Made by a program: the position numbers and the translations under genes. A DNA stretch of 64,000 bases from Streptomyces sp. NBC_00091 (GTDB lineage Bacteria; Actinomycetota; Actinomycetes; Streptomycetales; Streptomycetaceae): assembly GCF_026343185.1 (NCBI RefSeq), contig NZ_JAPEMA010000002.1, positions 496,001-560,000 of the forward strand, given 5' to 3'. Below are positions 50,674 to 59,564 of this stretch, one piece after another. The notes beneath the pieces were generated by a model. The model saw nothing but the letters and a program-made list of their open reading frames with translations. It was not told the origin of the DNA and did no database searches. The stretch's first letter is position 1. Each line of letters begins with the position of its first letter.

Positions 50674-51836
50674 GGGCTCCTCCAGGAGGGCGGGGCGGGT
50701 TCGTGGAGCGGCAGGAGCCGGGTGCCGGTGACCGTGCCCTCGACGGCGGCGGCCCCCGCCCCCGCTTCGGCCCCGGACGGCAGGGGGACCACCCGGGTAC
50801 GGGGGTCGGCGGGCGCCCGGGCGTCGGCCGGGGAGCCGGCGGCGAAGACGTGCGTGACCGCGTACACGGCGGTGAAGTCCCGGTCCCGGGCCAGGTCCAT
50901 GGCGGTGACCGCGCCCAGCCGGTGGCCGACCAGGGCGAGTTCGGCGCCGGAGGGGATCAGGGCGCGGACGGCCCGGGCCACGGCCGGGGCGTACGAGGAG
51001 TCCCGGTCGGGCAGTTGGACGACGTGGCGCAGTCTCCCGTCGGGCCCGGTCACCCGCTGGACGAGCAGGGCCCCGGCCGCGTCGAGCAGGCCGGTGTTGC
51101 GGACGTACCCGGCGAGGGTGCCGGTGGTGTCGAGGGCCTCCAGGATCCCGGTCTGCGGGGTACGGGGCTCGCCCGCGCCGGGGCCGCGGGCGCAGAAGGC
51201 CCGCAGGGCGGCGCCGAGTCCCAGCAAGGGTTCGGCGGTGACGGCCCGGCCGGTGGCGACCTGCCAGCCGGCGTGGTCGTTGAAGGGGTTCTCGTCGGTC
51301 AGGGCGTGCCACGCCAGGACGTCCGCGAAGGTCGGGGCCAGCAGGGTGAAGGCCTCCGCGGCGCCCCGTTCGCGCAGCAGGGCCCGGAAGGCGCGGGCCG
51401 CGTCGGCCTGCCGGTCCTCCGCGACGGCCCGCAGGACGGCGGCGCAGTCCGGGTCGGCGAGCAGTTCGGGGCGTTCCGCTCCCGCGACGCGGATCCGGGC
51501 CTTCAGCCCGCAGACGGCGGTGCTGACCGCGAGGCTCTCCCGGCCGGCCAGGACCCCGGCGAGCCACCCGGCCCGGGCCAGGCCGCGCCCGCGCGGGGCC
51601 CAGCCGAGGCCGGCCGGGTCGGTGAGGGTGCGCAGCAGGGTCCGCCAGGCACGGCGCCGGCCGCCGCCTCCGCGCCCCGCCAGCGCCCCGGCCGGCAGGC
51701 GGGCGCCGAGCGCGAGCCCGGAGGCGTACCGGGCGGCCTCGCCCACGGCGTCGGCGGCCTCGGCCAGTTCCCGGCACAGGGCGTCGAGCCGACCGGCGTC
51801 CGGATCGGTGGCCAGGGCGGTCGCGGCGTCGGACAT
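50670..51836 (-). CDS. alpha/beta-hydrolase-like protein with altered nucleophile elbow
   Basis: Predicted 388-residue protein of uncertain family. The N-terminal ~60 residues are helical and Ala-rich, WXG-like. The C-terminal half resembles an alpha/beta hydrolase or lipase: ELALVGHRLGAVTAMDLA is the elbow strand-turn-helix, but the normal GHSLG serine is Arg. VYAVTHVFAAGSPADA matches the following strand. The protein is thus probably not a serine hydrolase. It is translationally coupled to the WXG100-like gene. ATG 51836 has GAGG upstream. Confidence 0.72.
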   Translation of the reverse strand: MSDAATALATDPDAGRLDALCRELAEAADAVGEAARYASGLALGARLPAGALAGRGGGGRRRAWRTLLRTLTDPAGLGWAPRGRGLARAGWLAGVLAGRESLAVSTAVCGLKARIRVAGAERPELLADPDCAAVLRAVAEDRQADAARAFRALLRERGAAEAFTLLAPTFADVLAWHALTDENPFNDHAGWQVATGRAVTAEPLLGLGAALRAFCARGPGAGEPRTPQTGILEALDTTGTLAGYVRNTGLLDAAGALLVQRVTGPDGRLRHVVQLPDRDSSYAPAVARAVRALIPSGAELALVGHRLGAVTAMDLARDRDFTAVYAVTHVFAAGSPADARAPADPRTRVVPLPSGAEAGAGAAAVEGTVTGTRLLPLHEPAPPSWRSP

Positions 51837-51873
51837 GGGCTCCTCGCGGGGGCTGCGTACGGTGACTTCGGCA

Positions 51874-52647
51874 TCACCGTACGTCCGCACCGCGAGCGGC
51901 GCGCGCGGGGGCGGGCCCGAAGGCGGCCTCCCGGAAGGCGGTGCGCAGCGCGGTGACGGAACCGGCGCCGGGACCCTGCGCGGGACCGGGGACGAGGACG
52001 GCCCAGCGGTCGTGGCGGGGGGCGATCCACACGCCCGGGCCGGGGCCGGACGGGGGGTGAGCGCTCCAGAGGCCGCCGGGAGCGGGGTGCCAGAGCAGTC
52101 CGCGCGAGGGGGTGAGTTCGCCGGTCCGGATCCGCAGTGACTCGTCCGTCCAGGCCCGGGCGATGGGGTGGTCGGCGGTGGAGAGCAGGTGGCGCAGGAA
52201 CCGGCCGAGGTCGGCCGGCGAGGTGTGGAGGGTGCCCTCGGCGAAACGGGTGCGGTGCATGCCGAGCGGCTGCCAGACGCGGGTGCGGGCGTGGTCGGGC
52301 AGCGGGGTGCCGGAGAGGTGTTCGGCGAGGCGGGTGAGGGTGGCGAGGGCGGGCGGGGCATCGGCGTGCGTGAGCAGGTGGTGGGCGGTGGTCCCGGTGG
52401 GCGGCCCCGCCGGGTCCGTCAGCCCGTAGGCGGTGAGCGGGGTGTGCAGGGCCAGCTCGCCCTGGGCGACGAGGCTGCCGACGACGGGCCAGAGCGCGAG
52501 CACCGCCGTGAGGGCTCCCGCGTCGAACGGGGTGTCCTCCCCGCCCGGCCGGCCTGCGTACAGGGCGTGGACGGCGTCCGCCGATCCCACCGCCCAGAGC
52601 GCTGCCGGGTCGGCGGAGCGCATGAGTGCCTCGATCTGCGGCGTCAT
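51874..52647 (-). CDS. beta-lactamase-fold protein lacking the SxxK motif
   Basis: Predicted 257-residue protein similar to the class C beta-lactamase/D-aminopeptidase family. Recognisable pieces are LVAQGELALHTPLTAYG, TTAHHLLTHADAPP and the later QPLGMHRTRFAEGTL. The catalytic SxxK tetrad, expected before VAQGEL, is absent, and no SxxK occurs anywhere in the protein. It is also shorter than most family members, so it is probably not an active hydrolase. It lies 37 bases upstream of the hydrolase-like gene and may share its transcript. Confidence 0.75.
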   Translation of the reverse strand: MTPQIEALMRSADPAALWAVGSADAVHALYAGRPGGEDTPFDAGALTAVLALWPVVGSLVAQGELALHTPLTAYGLTDPAGPPTGTTAHHLLTHADAPPALATLTRLAEHLSGTPLPDHARTRVWQPLGMHRTRFAEGTLHTSPADLGRFLRHLLSTADHPIARAWTDESLRIRTGELTPSRGLLWHPAPGGLWSAHPPSGPGPGVWIAPRHDRWAVLVPGPAQGPGAGSVTALRTAFREAAFGPAPARAARGADVR

Positions 52648-52762
52648 GGTCGGCCACGCTACGTCGCCCCGCCGGGCGGTCCGGGCACGTCCGCCGGGAC
52701 GTCCGGGTGAAGTCGCCGCCCGCCACCCGAATGCCGGGGGCGGGCGGAACGGCTCCCGGGGA

Positions 52763-55700
52763 CTAGTGCTTGTCGGGGCGGTCGGTGACCCGGAGGGTGT
52801 TGAGCAGGGGCTTGCCGTAGCCGTTGTGCGTGACGAAGCGGAGGTTCAGCACCCCGTCCGTGACCGTGACCGTGTAGGTCCTGGTCAGGGCGGTGTAGGT
52901 GCCCGCCTCCAGGGAGATGTCCAGGGAGGGCAGGATCTGGGCGCCCTCGGCCAGGACGTCGAAGACGCGCTTGTCGGGCTTGGCGTTGGAGAGTTCCGCG
53001 AAGCCCAGCTCCACGGTGTAGGTACCGCTCGGCAGGTTGTCGAAGCGGTACTCGTACATGCCCTCGCGGGCGTTGCGGAAGAGCCGCTGGTCGTCGGTGG
53101 CGGCGATGGTACGGCCGGTGGACTGGACGGTGGTGTTGCCCTGGTAGCCGTACGAGCCGGGCGTGTACCTGCGGTCCGGGGACCAGGAGTCGCCCGCCGC
53201 GTCCGTGCCCGCGTAGTCGGAGCCGGCGTCCAGGGCGGCCTGGTAGCGCGGTACGACGATCTTGACGGGGACGGTGAGGACGGGGGTCCGGCCGCTGGCC
53301 GAGGTGATCCGCAGGTCGGTGGTGAGCACCGTGCCCGGGGTCAGCCCGGCGGTGTCCACCGCGAGGGTGAGCGGGGCCTTGCCGCCGGCCGGCAGGTTCC
53401 CGTCCGCCGGGGTCACGGTCAGCCAGGGGGCGTCCTCGGCGGCCGTGTAGGCGGTGGCGAGGCCCGCGTTGGCGAGTTCCAGGGTGCGGGTGCGCCGCTG
53501 GCCCGCGGGGAGGACGAGTTCCACGGACGGCCGGGCGGCGGTGACCCTGCCGGTGCGCAGGGACCGGTTCACGGCGGTGACGTCGGCCGGCTTGACGTCG
53601 ACCGCGGCGGTGGCGGCCTCGTACGAGGGCGCGGTCAGGGTCACCGTACGCGGGCCCGAGGGGCTCTGGACGACGTACCCGCCGTCGGCCGCGGTGGTGG
53701 CGGAGACGGCCGAGTCCCCGCTGCCGACGGTCACCGTGGCCCCGCCGACGCCGTTTCCGTCGTTGGCGTCGAGCACCCGGCCCGAGACGACACCGCTGCG
53801 GGTGGTCCGGAAGCCGATGGACAGGCCGTCGGTGATGGCGGGGGTGTTGAAGGAGTACCTGAAGGCGTCGGTGCCCGCCGCGTTCTCCACGCCGACGGTG
53901 GCGGTGGAGCCCCCCTTGATGCCGGTGCCGCCCGTCCCCTTGTAGGAGTAGGTGACGGCGCCGTCCTCGCCGATCGCCGCCGAGAAGGAGAAGGTGTCGG
54001 CCTGCGCCGACCAGTGGGACACCTGGCGCCACTCGATCACGTAGCTGCGGTGCGGGGCGGTGCCGGTGACCGCGGTGAAGACGCCCGATCCGCTGTCGGG
54101 GGCGCCGACGACGAGGTCGTCCCAGAAGGGGTAGAGGGCCGCGTTGGGGGTGGCCGTGCTCGGGAGGTCGCCGTTGACGTCGCCGGTGTGGTTGCCGCCG
54201 AAGCTGACGGTGCCGTTGGTGCCGATCCAGGCCTGGGCGTACGTCTTCCCGTACAGCGGCAGCGGGAAGGGCAGCTCGACGCGCTCGGTGGTGTTGTCGC
54301 CGGTCAGGGCGAGCCGGCGGTCCCCGGCGGAGTACGGGCGGCCGTCCCCTGCGGCACAGGCGTAGCCGTAGCCGTCGGTGCGCTCGGGGAGGTTCACCGC
54401 GACGGTGGTGTCGGCGGCGACGGTGGCCTTCGCCGTGCCCGCGCTGAGGCAGCGGGCGGGGTGGGCGGCGTTCACGTCGTAGGTGCCGTGCGGCAGCGTG
54501 ACCTCGAAGCGGCCCTGCGCGTCGGTGGTGGCGGTCACGGGGGTGTCCGCGATGGTGATGGCGGCGCCCGCGGCGGGCCCGGCGGCGGAGGAGACGGTGC
54601 CGGTGAGCCGGGCGGTGGCGACGCGGGTGAGGGTGAGGTCCGCGGTGGCGGTGGCCTGCTCGGTGACCGTCGCGCCGGCGCTCCGCTGTCCGTAGCCGAA
54701 CTTCGAGGCGGTCAGCTCGTACGCGCCGACCGACAGGGCGGGGAAGCGGTAGCCGCCGTCGGCGCCCGTGCTGACGGTCCGGTCGATCGGGCCGTGGGCG
54801 GTGACCCTGGCGCCCGCGACGGGCTCGCCGTCGTCGCCGCGGACGGTGCCGGCGAGGGCGCCGACCGCGCCGCGCGGGGCGTTGTCCACCGCGGCCAGCG
54901 CGTCGAGCCGGCCTTCGCCGAAGACGTTGTTGTCGGCGGGGGTGCCGCCGCACTGGCCGCTGTCCGTGTCCTGGGCGGTGCCGTCCAGGAGGGACTCCGT
55001 CCGCGCCACGTCGCCGGCGAGGGAGGGCGCGGCCGACCAGAGCAGGGCCACGGTGGCGGCGGTGTGCGGTGAGGCCATGGAGGTGCCGGAGAAGGCCTCG
55101 TACCCGCCGCCGGGGACGGAGGAGCGCACGTTCACGCCGGGGGCTGCGATGTTCGGCTTGACGATGCCGCCGGGACCGGCGCCGCGCGAGGAGAAGGGGG
55201 CGACGGCGTTGTCGATGCCGAAGGCGCCGGAGCTGTAGGAGTGCGTGTAGTCGCCTGGCGAGCCGCTGGTGGAGCAGCTCGGGCCGGAGTTCCCGTTGGA
55301 GAAGGCGGGGAAGATGCCGGCGGCCCGCCAGGCGTCGACGACCTGCGCGTACCAGTCGTCGTGCGCCGCGCTGCCCCAGGAGTTGTTGACGACGTGCGGG
55401 GCGAGGTCGGGGCGGGGGTTCTGGCCGTTCAGGTCGGTCGGGGCGACGATCCACTGGCCGGAGGCGAGCAGGGAGGCCTCGGAGCAGGAGTTGGACTCGC
55501 AGCCCTTCGCGGCGATCCACTGGGCGCCGGGGGCGACGCCGATCTTGTTGGCCCCGCCGTCGTCGCCGACCATCGTGCCCATCGTGTGGGTGCCGTGGTC
55601 GTTGTTGTCGCAGGGCGCGGCGCCGGCGCAGACGCCCGCCGGGTCGAACCAGTTGTGGTTGTGGTCGTAGGACCCGTCCGCGTTCCTGCCGCGGTACTGG

Positions 55701-56329
55701 GTGTTGACGGCGGGGTGGGTGTAGTCGACGCCGCTGTCGATGTTGGCGACGACGATGCCCTCGCCGCGTACGCCGAGCCGGTCCCACACCTGGGGTGCCT
55801 TGATCCGGTCGATGTTCCACTCGACGGCGTCGGCGGCGGTCTTCTCCCGGGTGCCCTCGGCCGGCTCGGGGAGGGTGACCTTGTCGTCGGCGTCGATGCG
55901 GGCGACCTCGGGGCGCTGGGCGATGGCGCCGGCGAGTTTGCGGCTGCCGACGACACGGACCGCGTTGACGATCCAGTACGAGGTGTACTCCGCCCCGGCC
56001 CCGTGCAGGGCCTTGAGGACCTCGGCCTGGGTACGCGCGGCATGGTCCTTCTTGGTGCGCAGAACCGTTTCCGCCTTGGCGGCGCGGGTCTGCTGTTTCC
56101 CCGCGGCGGTCAGGTCGGCGGCGCTGTCGAGGTAGACCCAGAAGACGGCCTTGTCGGAGCCGTCGAACTGGGCGCGGAGGGCGGGTTCGAGCTTGCGCTC
56201 GGCGGCCGAGGGCGCGGGCCCCGGTTCCGGGGCCGCGAGGGCCGCCCCCGAACCGAGCGGGAGGAGCAGGGCCGAGCCCAGAGCGGCGAGCGCCGCGCGT
56301 AAGGAACGTCGTCGGTTGCGTTGTGGCAC
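52763..56329 (-). CDS. large secreted subtilisin-like protease (S8) with repeat domains
   Basis: Predicted 1,188-residue extracellular protease. A signal peptide (RRRSLRAALAALGSALLLPL) ends near residue 33. An I9-type propeptide (~50-150) follows. The subtilisin domain (~185-480) has the triad Asp 198 (NIDSGVDYTHP), His 245 (NDHGTHTMG) and Ser near 417 (SGTSMASPH). Next come several carboxypeptidase-regulatory/Ig-like beta domains (for example GTVRGDDGEPVAGARV and GRVLDANDGNGVGGA), and finally a malectin-like carbohydrate-binding domain. It probably digests extracellular proteins while attached to a glycan surface. GTG 56329 has GAGGAG upstream; longer frame starts lack a signal-peptide fit. 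Confidence 0.9.
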   Translation of the reverse strand: MPQRNRRRSLRAALAALGSALLLPLGSGAALAAPEPGPAPSAAERKLEPALRAQFDGSDKAVFWVYLDSAADLTAAGKQQTRAAKAETVLRTKKDHAARTQAEVLKALHGAGAEYTSYWIVNAVRVVGSRKLAGAIAQRPEVARIDADDKVTLPEPAEGTREKTAADAVEWNIDRIKAPQVWDRLGVRGEGIVVANIDSGVDYTHPAVNTQYRGRNADGSYDHNHNWFDPAGVCAGAAPCDNNDHGTHTMGTMVGDDGGANKIGVAPGAQWIAAKGCESNSCSEASLLASGQWIVAPTDLNGQNPRPDLAPHVVNNSWGSAAHDDWYAQVVDAWRAAGIFPAFSNGNSGPSCSTSGSPGDYTHSYSSGAFGIDNAVAPFSSRGAGPGGIVKPNIAAPGVNVRSSVPGGGYEAFSGTSMASPHTAATVALLWSAAPSLAGDVARTESLLDGTAQDTDSGQCGGTPADNNVFGEGRLDALAAVDNAPRGAVGALAGTVRGDDGEPVAGARVTAHGPIDRTVSTGADGGYRFPALSVGAYELTASKFGYGQRSAGATVTEQATATADLTLTRVATARLTGTVSSAAGPAAGAAITIADTPVTATTDAQGRFEVTLPHGTYDVNAAHPARCLSAGTAKATVAADTTVAVNLPERTDGYGYACAAGDGRPYSAGDRRLALTGDNTTERVELPFPLPLYGKTYAQAWIGTNGTVSFGGNHTGDVNGDLPSTATPNAALYPFWDDLVVGAPDSGSGVFTAVTGTAPHRSYVIEWRQVSHWSAQADTFSFSAAIGEDGAVTYSYKGTGGTGIKGGSTATVGVENAAGTDAFRYSFNTPAITDGLSIGFRTTRSGVVSGRVLDANDGNGVGGATVTVGSGDSAVSATTAADGGYVVQSPSGPRTVTLTAPSYEAATAAVDVKPADVTAVNRSLRTGRVTAARPSVELVLPAGQRRTRTLELANAGLATAYTAAEDAPWLTVTPADGNLPAGGKAPLTLAVDTAGLTPGTVLTTDLRITSASGRTPVLTVPVKIVVPRYQAALDAGSDYAGTDAAGDSWSPDRRYTPGSYGYQGNTTVQSTGRTIAATDDQRLFRNAREGMYEYRFDNLPSGTYTVELGFAELSNAKPDKRVFDVLAEGAQILPSLDISLEAGTYTALTRTYTVTVTDGVLNLRFVTHNGYGKPLLNTLRVTDRPDKH

Positions 56330-56495
56330 GTGTCGTCTCCTCGTACGCCGTGTGTGCGGCGTGTGCAGATCGTGCGGATCGTGCGGGAAGTGCGTGCGTG
56401 ACATGCGCGGGTCATGTTGTGGGAGGCGCGACACGCATGACAAGAGGGCCTCGTGAGCCAGGAGGAGTGCCGGCTGCGAGGTTGCGTCTTGTGGG

Positions 56496-56906
56496 TCAGG
56501 GCGCGGGCCGGCCGCCCCTGGACCCGCGTCCCGAGGAGGCGATCAGGAGCGACAGGATGCCGGTCACGGCCAGGCTCCCGAGCATGACCATGCCCACCCC
56601 GATCACGAAGAGCCCGCTCCCGTCGTCCGACCAGTCGTAAGCGGCGGCCACGGTCAGCCCGGCGGTGGTGCCGAGCACCGCGGCCTCGAGGCACTTCCGG
56701 GAAGCCGCCCAGTACACCGGTACCAGCAGCGTCAGCCCGAGCCCGATGACCTGCCACGGCTCGTACGGGCCGGTCGTCGAGCCGTCGGGGTGCACGTCGC
56801 GGTGCTGGTCCCAGCCGAGCCAGGCGGCCCACAGCCCCATCGCCACCCCGGCCAGCGCCAGGGTCGCCAACAGGCGGGAAAGGGGGGTCTTCGGTTCTCT
56901 GCGCAT
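56496..56906 (-). CDS. small four-helix membrane protein
   Basis: Predicted 136-residue membrane protein with four hydrophobic segments and a conserved-looking extracellular loop (WLGWDQHRDVHPDGSTTGPYEP). It has a short basic N-terminus and a Gly/Arg-rich C-terminus. I do not recognise the family. It is divergent from the MFS gene, with repeated GAGTACC motifs in the spacer that may serve both. Confidence 0.78.
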   Translation of the reverse strand: MRREPKTPLSRLLATLALAGVAMGLWAAWLGWDQHRDVHPDGSTTGPYEPWQVIGLGLTLLVPVYWAASRKCLEAAVLGTTAGLTVAAAYDWSDDGSGLFVIGVGMVMLGSLAVTGILSLLIASSGRGSRGGRPAP

Positions 56907-56948
56907 GGGGCCAGTGTCCGGGCCCCACCCGCAGGCCCGTCAGAGCGC

Positions 56949-56990
56949 GGGTACTCAGCTTCACCCGAGTACCTGCTTGACCCGAGTACC
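56949..56990. promoter_or_regulatory. three GAGTACC-type elements before the MFS exporter
   Basis: The divergent spacer holds GGGTACTC (56949-56956) inverted to CCCGAGTACC (56964-56973), and the latter is repeated directly at 56981-56990, 17 bases on. Together they form an inverted pair plus a direct repeat. This looks like an operator for a regulator not encoded next door. Confidence 0.5.
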
Positions 56991-57057
56991 CGCACCGCGG
57001 CCCTGCCGATCCGTCGTCCGGGTGGCTGTCCGGGCCCGGGCGGGCCAGCCTGGGGGC

Positions 57058-58689
57058 ATGACCGCGACGCCCGGCGAACCCGTGCCCACCCCCGGCGTGC
57101 CACCGGAACCAGGCCCCCTCCCGGCGCCCGCCCCACAGCCGGGGAACGGGCCGGAGGGCGGGGTCCCGCTGCGCTCCGCCCAGGGGCGGTGGATCGTGCT
57201 GACCACCGTGCTCGGGTCGGGCATGGCCCTGCTGGACTCGACCGTGGTCAATGTGGCCCTGCCCCGCATCGGGCGGGACCTCGGCGCCGACCTGGCGGTG
57301 CTCCAGTGGACCGTGAACGCCTACCTGCTGACCCTGGCCGGGCTGATCCTGGTGGGCGGGGCGCTCGGCGACCGGTTCGGGCGGCGCCGGATCTTCGTGC
57401 TCGGGGTGGTGTGGTTCGCGGTGGGCTCACTGCTGTGCGGGCTCGCGCCGAACGCCGGGGTCCTGATCGCCGCCCGCGCCGCCCAGGGCATCGGCGGCGC
57501 GCTGCTGACACCCGGGTCGCTCGCGCTGATCCAGGGCTCGATCCACCCCGCCGACCGGGCCCGCGCGGTGGGCCTGTGGTCGGGGTTCGGCGGGGTCGGC
57601 GCCGCCGTGGGGCCCTTCCTCGGCGGCTGGCTGGTGGACGGGCCGGGCTGGCGGTGGGTGTTCCTGCTGAACGTGCCGGTGGCCGCGCTGTGTGTGCCGG
57701 TGGCGCTGAAACACGTACCGGAATCGCGGGATCCGCAGGCGAGCGGGCGGTTCGACGTGGTCGGCGCGGTGCTCGGCGCGGCGGCGCTGGCCCTGCTGAC
57801 GTACGCGCTGATCGAGGCCCGGTCCGCGGCGGCGCCGGTCATCGTCGCGGCCGTCGGCGGGGTGCTGCTGGCCGCCGCGTTCGTGTACGTGGAGCGGCGG
57901 CGGCAGGATCCGATGGTGCCGCCGGACATCTTCGCCTCCCGGCAGTTCACCGCCGTCAACCTCGTCACCCTGTTCGTGTACGCGGCCTTCGGCGGCTTCT
58001 TCTTCCTCATCGTGCTCCAGCTCCAGGTGGTGTCCGGGTACTCCGCCCTGGGCTCCGGGGCCGCGCTGCTGCCCACCACCGCCCTGATGCTGCTGCTGTC
58101 GGCCCGGGCGGCGGCGCTCGGGGAGCGGATCGGGCCGCGCGTCCCGCTCACCGTGGGGCCGCTGCTGTGCGCGGCCGGGACGCTGCTGACGCTGCGCGTG
58201 GGCCCGCACGCCTCGTACGTACGGGACGTGCTGCCGGCCCTGGTGGTGATGGGGGCCGGCATGACCGTGCTGGTGGCTCCGCTGACCGCGACCGTCCTGG
58301 CCTCGGTGCACCCGGGCCGGGCGGGCCTGGCCAGCGGCATCAACAATGCCGCCGCGCGGGCCGCCGGGCTGCTCGCGGTGGCGGCGCTGCCGCTGCTGGC
58401 GGGGATGGGCCCGAACGCGTACCTCTCGGCCGGGGCCTTCGACTCGGCCTTCGGGCGGGCCGTGCCCTGGTGCGCGGGAGCGCTGGTGGCCGGAGCCGCC
58501 ACGGCCTGGGCGACCGTACGCTCCCCCGCGCCCGGGGGCTGCCACCCGCAGTGCCGTACGCACTGCGCGATCGGCGCCCCGCCGCTCGAACCCCCGCCCG
58601 GAATACCCCCGCCGGACGGACCCCCGCCGGACGAGGGCGCCGGTACCGGGGCGGCGGATCCCCGGCCGGGCCCCCGGGCCCCGTCCTGA
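57058..58689 (+). CDS. MFS drug exporter, 14-helix DHA2 type
   Basis: Predicted 543-residue proton-driven exporter. The DHA2 marks are plain: motif D1 LDSTVVNVALPRIGRDL, LQWTVNAYLLTLAGLIL, motif A GALGDRFGRRRIF, and motif C region GLWSGFGGVGAAVGPFLGGWL. About 14 helices fit the length. The first 40 residues and the last ~40 (GIPPPDGPPPDEGAG) are Pro-rich cytoplasmic tails. The substrate is unknown. ATG 57058 has GGGGG just upstream. A DUF6629-like gene follows 16 bases later. Confidence 0.9.
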   Translation: MTATPGEPVPTPGVPPEPGPLPAPAPQPGNGPEGGVPLRSAQGRWIVLTTVLGSGMALLDSTVVNVALPRIGRDLGADLAVLQWTVNAYLLTLAGLILVGGALGDRFGRRRIFVLGVVWFAVGSLLCGLAPNAGVLIAARAAQGIGGALLTPGSLALIQGSIHPADRARAVGLWSGFGGVGAAVGPFLGGWLVDGPGWRWVFLLNVPVAALCVPVALKHVPESRDPQASGRFDVVGAVLGAAALALLTYALIEARSAAAPVIVAAVGGVLLAAAFVYVERRRQDPMVPPDIFASRQFTAVNLVTLFVYAAFGGFFFLIVLQLQVVSGYSALGSGAALLPTTALMLLLSARAAALGERIGPRVPLTVGPLLCAAGTLLTLRVGPHASYVRDVLPALVVMGAGMTVLVAPLTATVLASVHPGRAGLASGINNAAARAAGLLAVAALPLLAGMGPNAYLSAGAFDSAFGRAVPWCAGALVAGAATAWATVRSPAPGGCHPQCRTHCAIGAPPLEPPPGIPPPDGPPPDEGAGTGAADPRPGPRAPS

Positions 58690-58705
58690 AGCCGGGAGGG
58701 CGCGC

Positions 58706-59314
58706 GTGTGCTGGAGCGCGGCGGCGGACCTGGCGGCGGGCTCGGCCGTGGCCGGCGTCGGGGTGGTGTGCGTGGCGCGCGTGCGGCGGGCGCGTGATCT
58801 GCCCGTCGCCGCGCTGCCGCTGCTGCTCGGGGCGCACCAGCTGGTCGAGGCCGCCGTGTGGGACGCGGGCGGCGGCTGCGGTCCGGCCACCACCGCCTGG
58901 GCGGTGATCGCGCTGCCGCTGCCGGCGCTGTGGGTGCCGCTCGGGGTGCTGCTCGCCGCCGCGCCCGGGGTCCGGCGCCGGCTGTGGGGGCCGGCGGCCG
59001 TGGGTGTCGTGACGGCCGCGGTCCTCGCGTACTGCCTGGCCACCCGGCCGGTGACGGCGCAGGTCCGGGGCCGGGTGATCGGCTACGGGGTGGACATCCC
59101 CTACGCCCCGCTGGTCCTGGCGGGCTACCTGTGCGCCACCCTCGGCGCCCTGCTGCTCGCCGGGGACCGCCGGCTGCGGCTGCTGGGGGCCGTGCTGGGC
59201 GCCGGGGCCCTGCTCTGCGCGGCCCTGTGGCGGCTGGAGTTCGCCTCCACCTGGTGCGCCTTCGCGGCGGTGGCCTCGGTCCTGGTGCTCGGCTGGGTGC
59301 GGCGCCCGGCCTGA
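58706..59314 (+). CDS. DUF6629-like membrane protein
   Basis: Predicted 202-residue membrane protein with about seven hydrophobic helices. The start VCWSAAADLAAGSAVAG and the LLGAHQLVEAAVW segment match what I remember of DUF6629, a Streptomyces-rich family of unknown function; the helix count recalls small receptor-like membrane proteins. GTG 58706 has GGGAGGG upstream. It follows the MFS gene by 16 bases and is probably co-transcribed. Confidence 0.75.
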   Translation: MCWSAAADLAAGSAVAGVGVVCVARVRRARDLPVAALPLLLGAHQLVEAAVWDAGGGCGPATTAWAVIALPLPALWVPLGVLLAAAPGVRRRLWGPAAVGVVTAAVLAYCLATRPVTAQVRGRVIGYGVDIPYAPLVLAGYLCATLGALLLAGDRRLRLLGAVLGAGALLCAALWRLEFASTWCAFAAVASVLVLGWVRRPA

Positions 59315-59329
59315 TCCGGAAGAGACGGC

Positions 59330-59527
59330 CTACTGGTTCTGGCCGCCCAGGACGAAGAGCAGGTAGACGAAGAAGGCGAAGAGGTGGCCGACGAACAGGT
59401 ACGCGACCAGCCTGATGACCAGGCCGCGTGGGAACTTGGACTCGATGCGCCGGAGCACGCTCAGCGGTGCGGCCTGCCCTGCCTCCTGCTCCGTGGTCTG
59501 CTCGGCCTGCTCTGAGACGGTGGACAT
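59330..59527 (-). CDS. DUF6126-like small membrane protein
   Basis: Predicted 65-residue protein with an acidic cytoplasmic N-terminus (SEQAEQTTEQEAG) and one or two C-terminal hydrophobic helices (LVAYLFVGHLFAFFVYLLFV). It matches what I recall of DUF6126, which commonly lies downstream of an XRE-cupin regulator, as here. ATG 59527 has GAGGAGAG upstream. Function unknown. Confidence 0.75.
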   Translation of the reverse strand: MSTVSEQAEQTTEQEAGQAAPLSVLRRIESKFPRGLVIRLVAYLFVGHLFAFFVYLLFVLGGQNQ

Positions 59528-59564
59528 CTGCTCTCCTCGGGACTCGGACACGGTTCGGCTCCCC

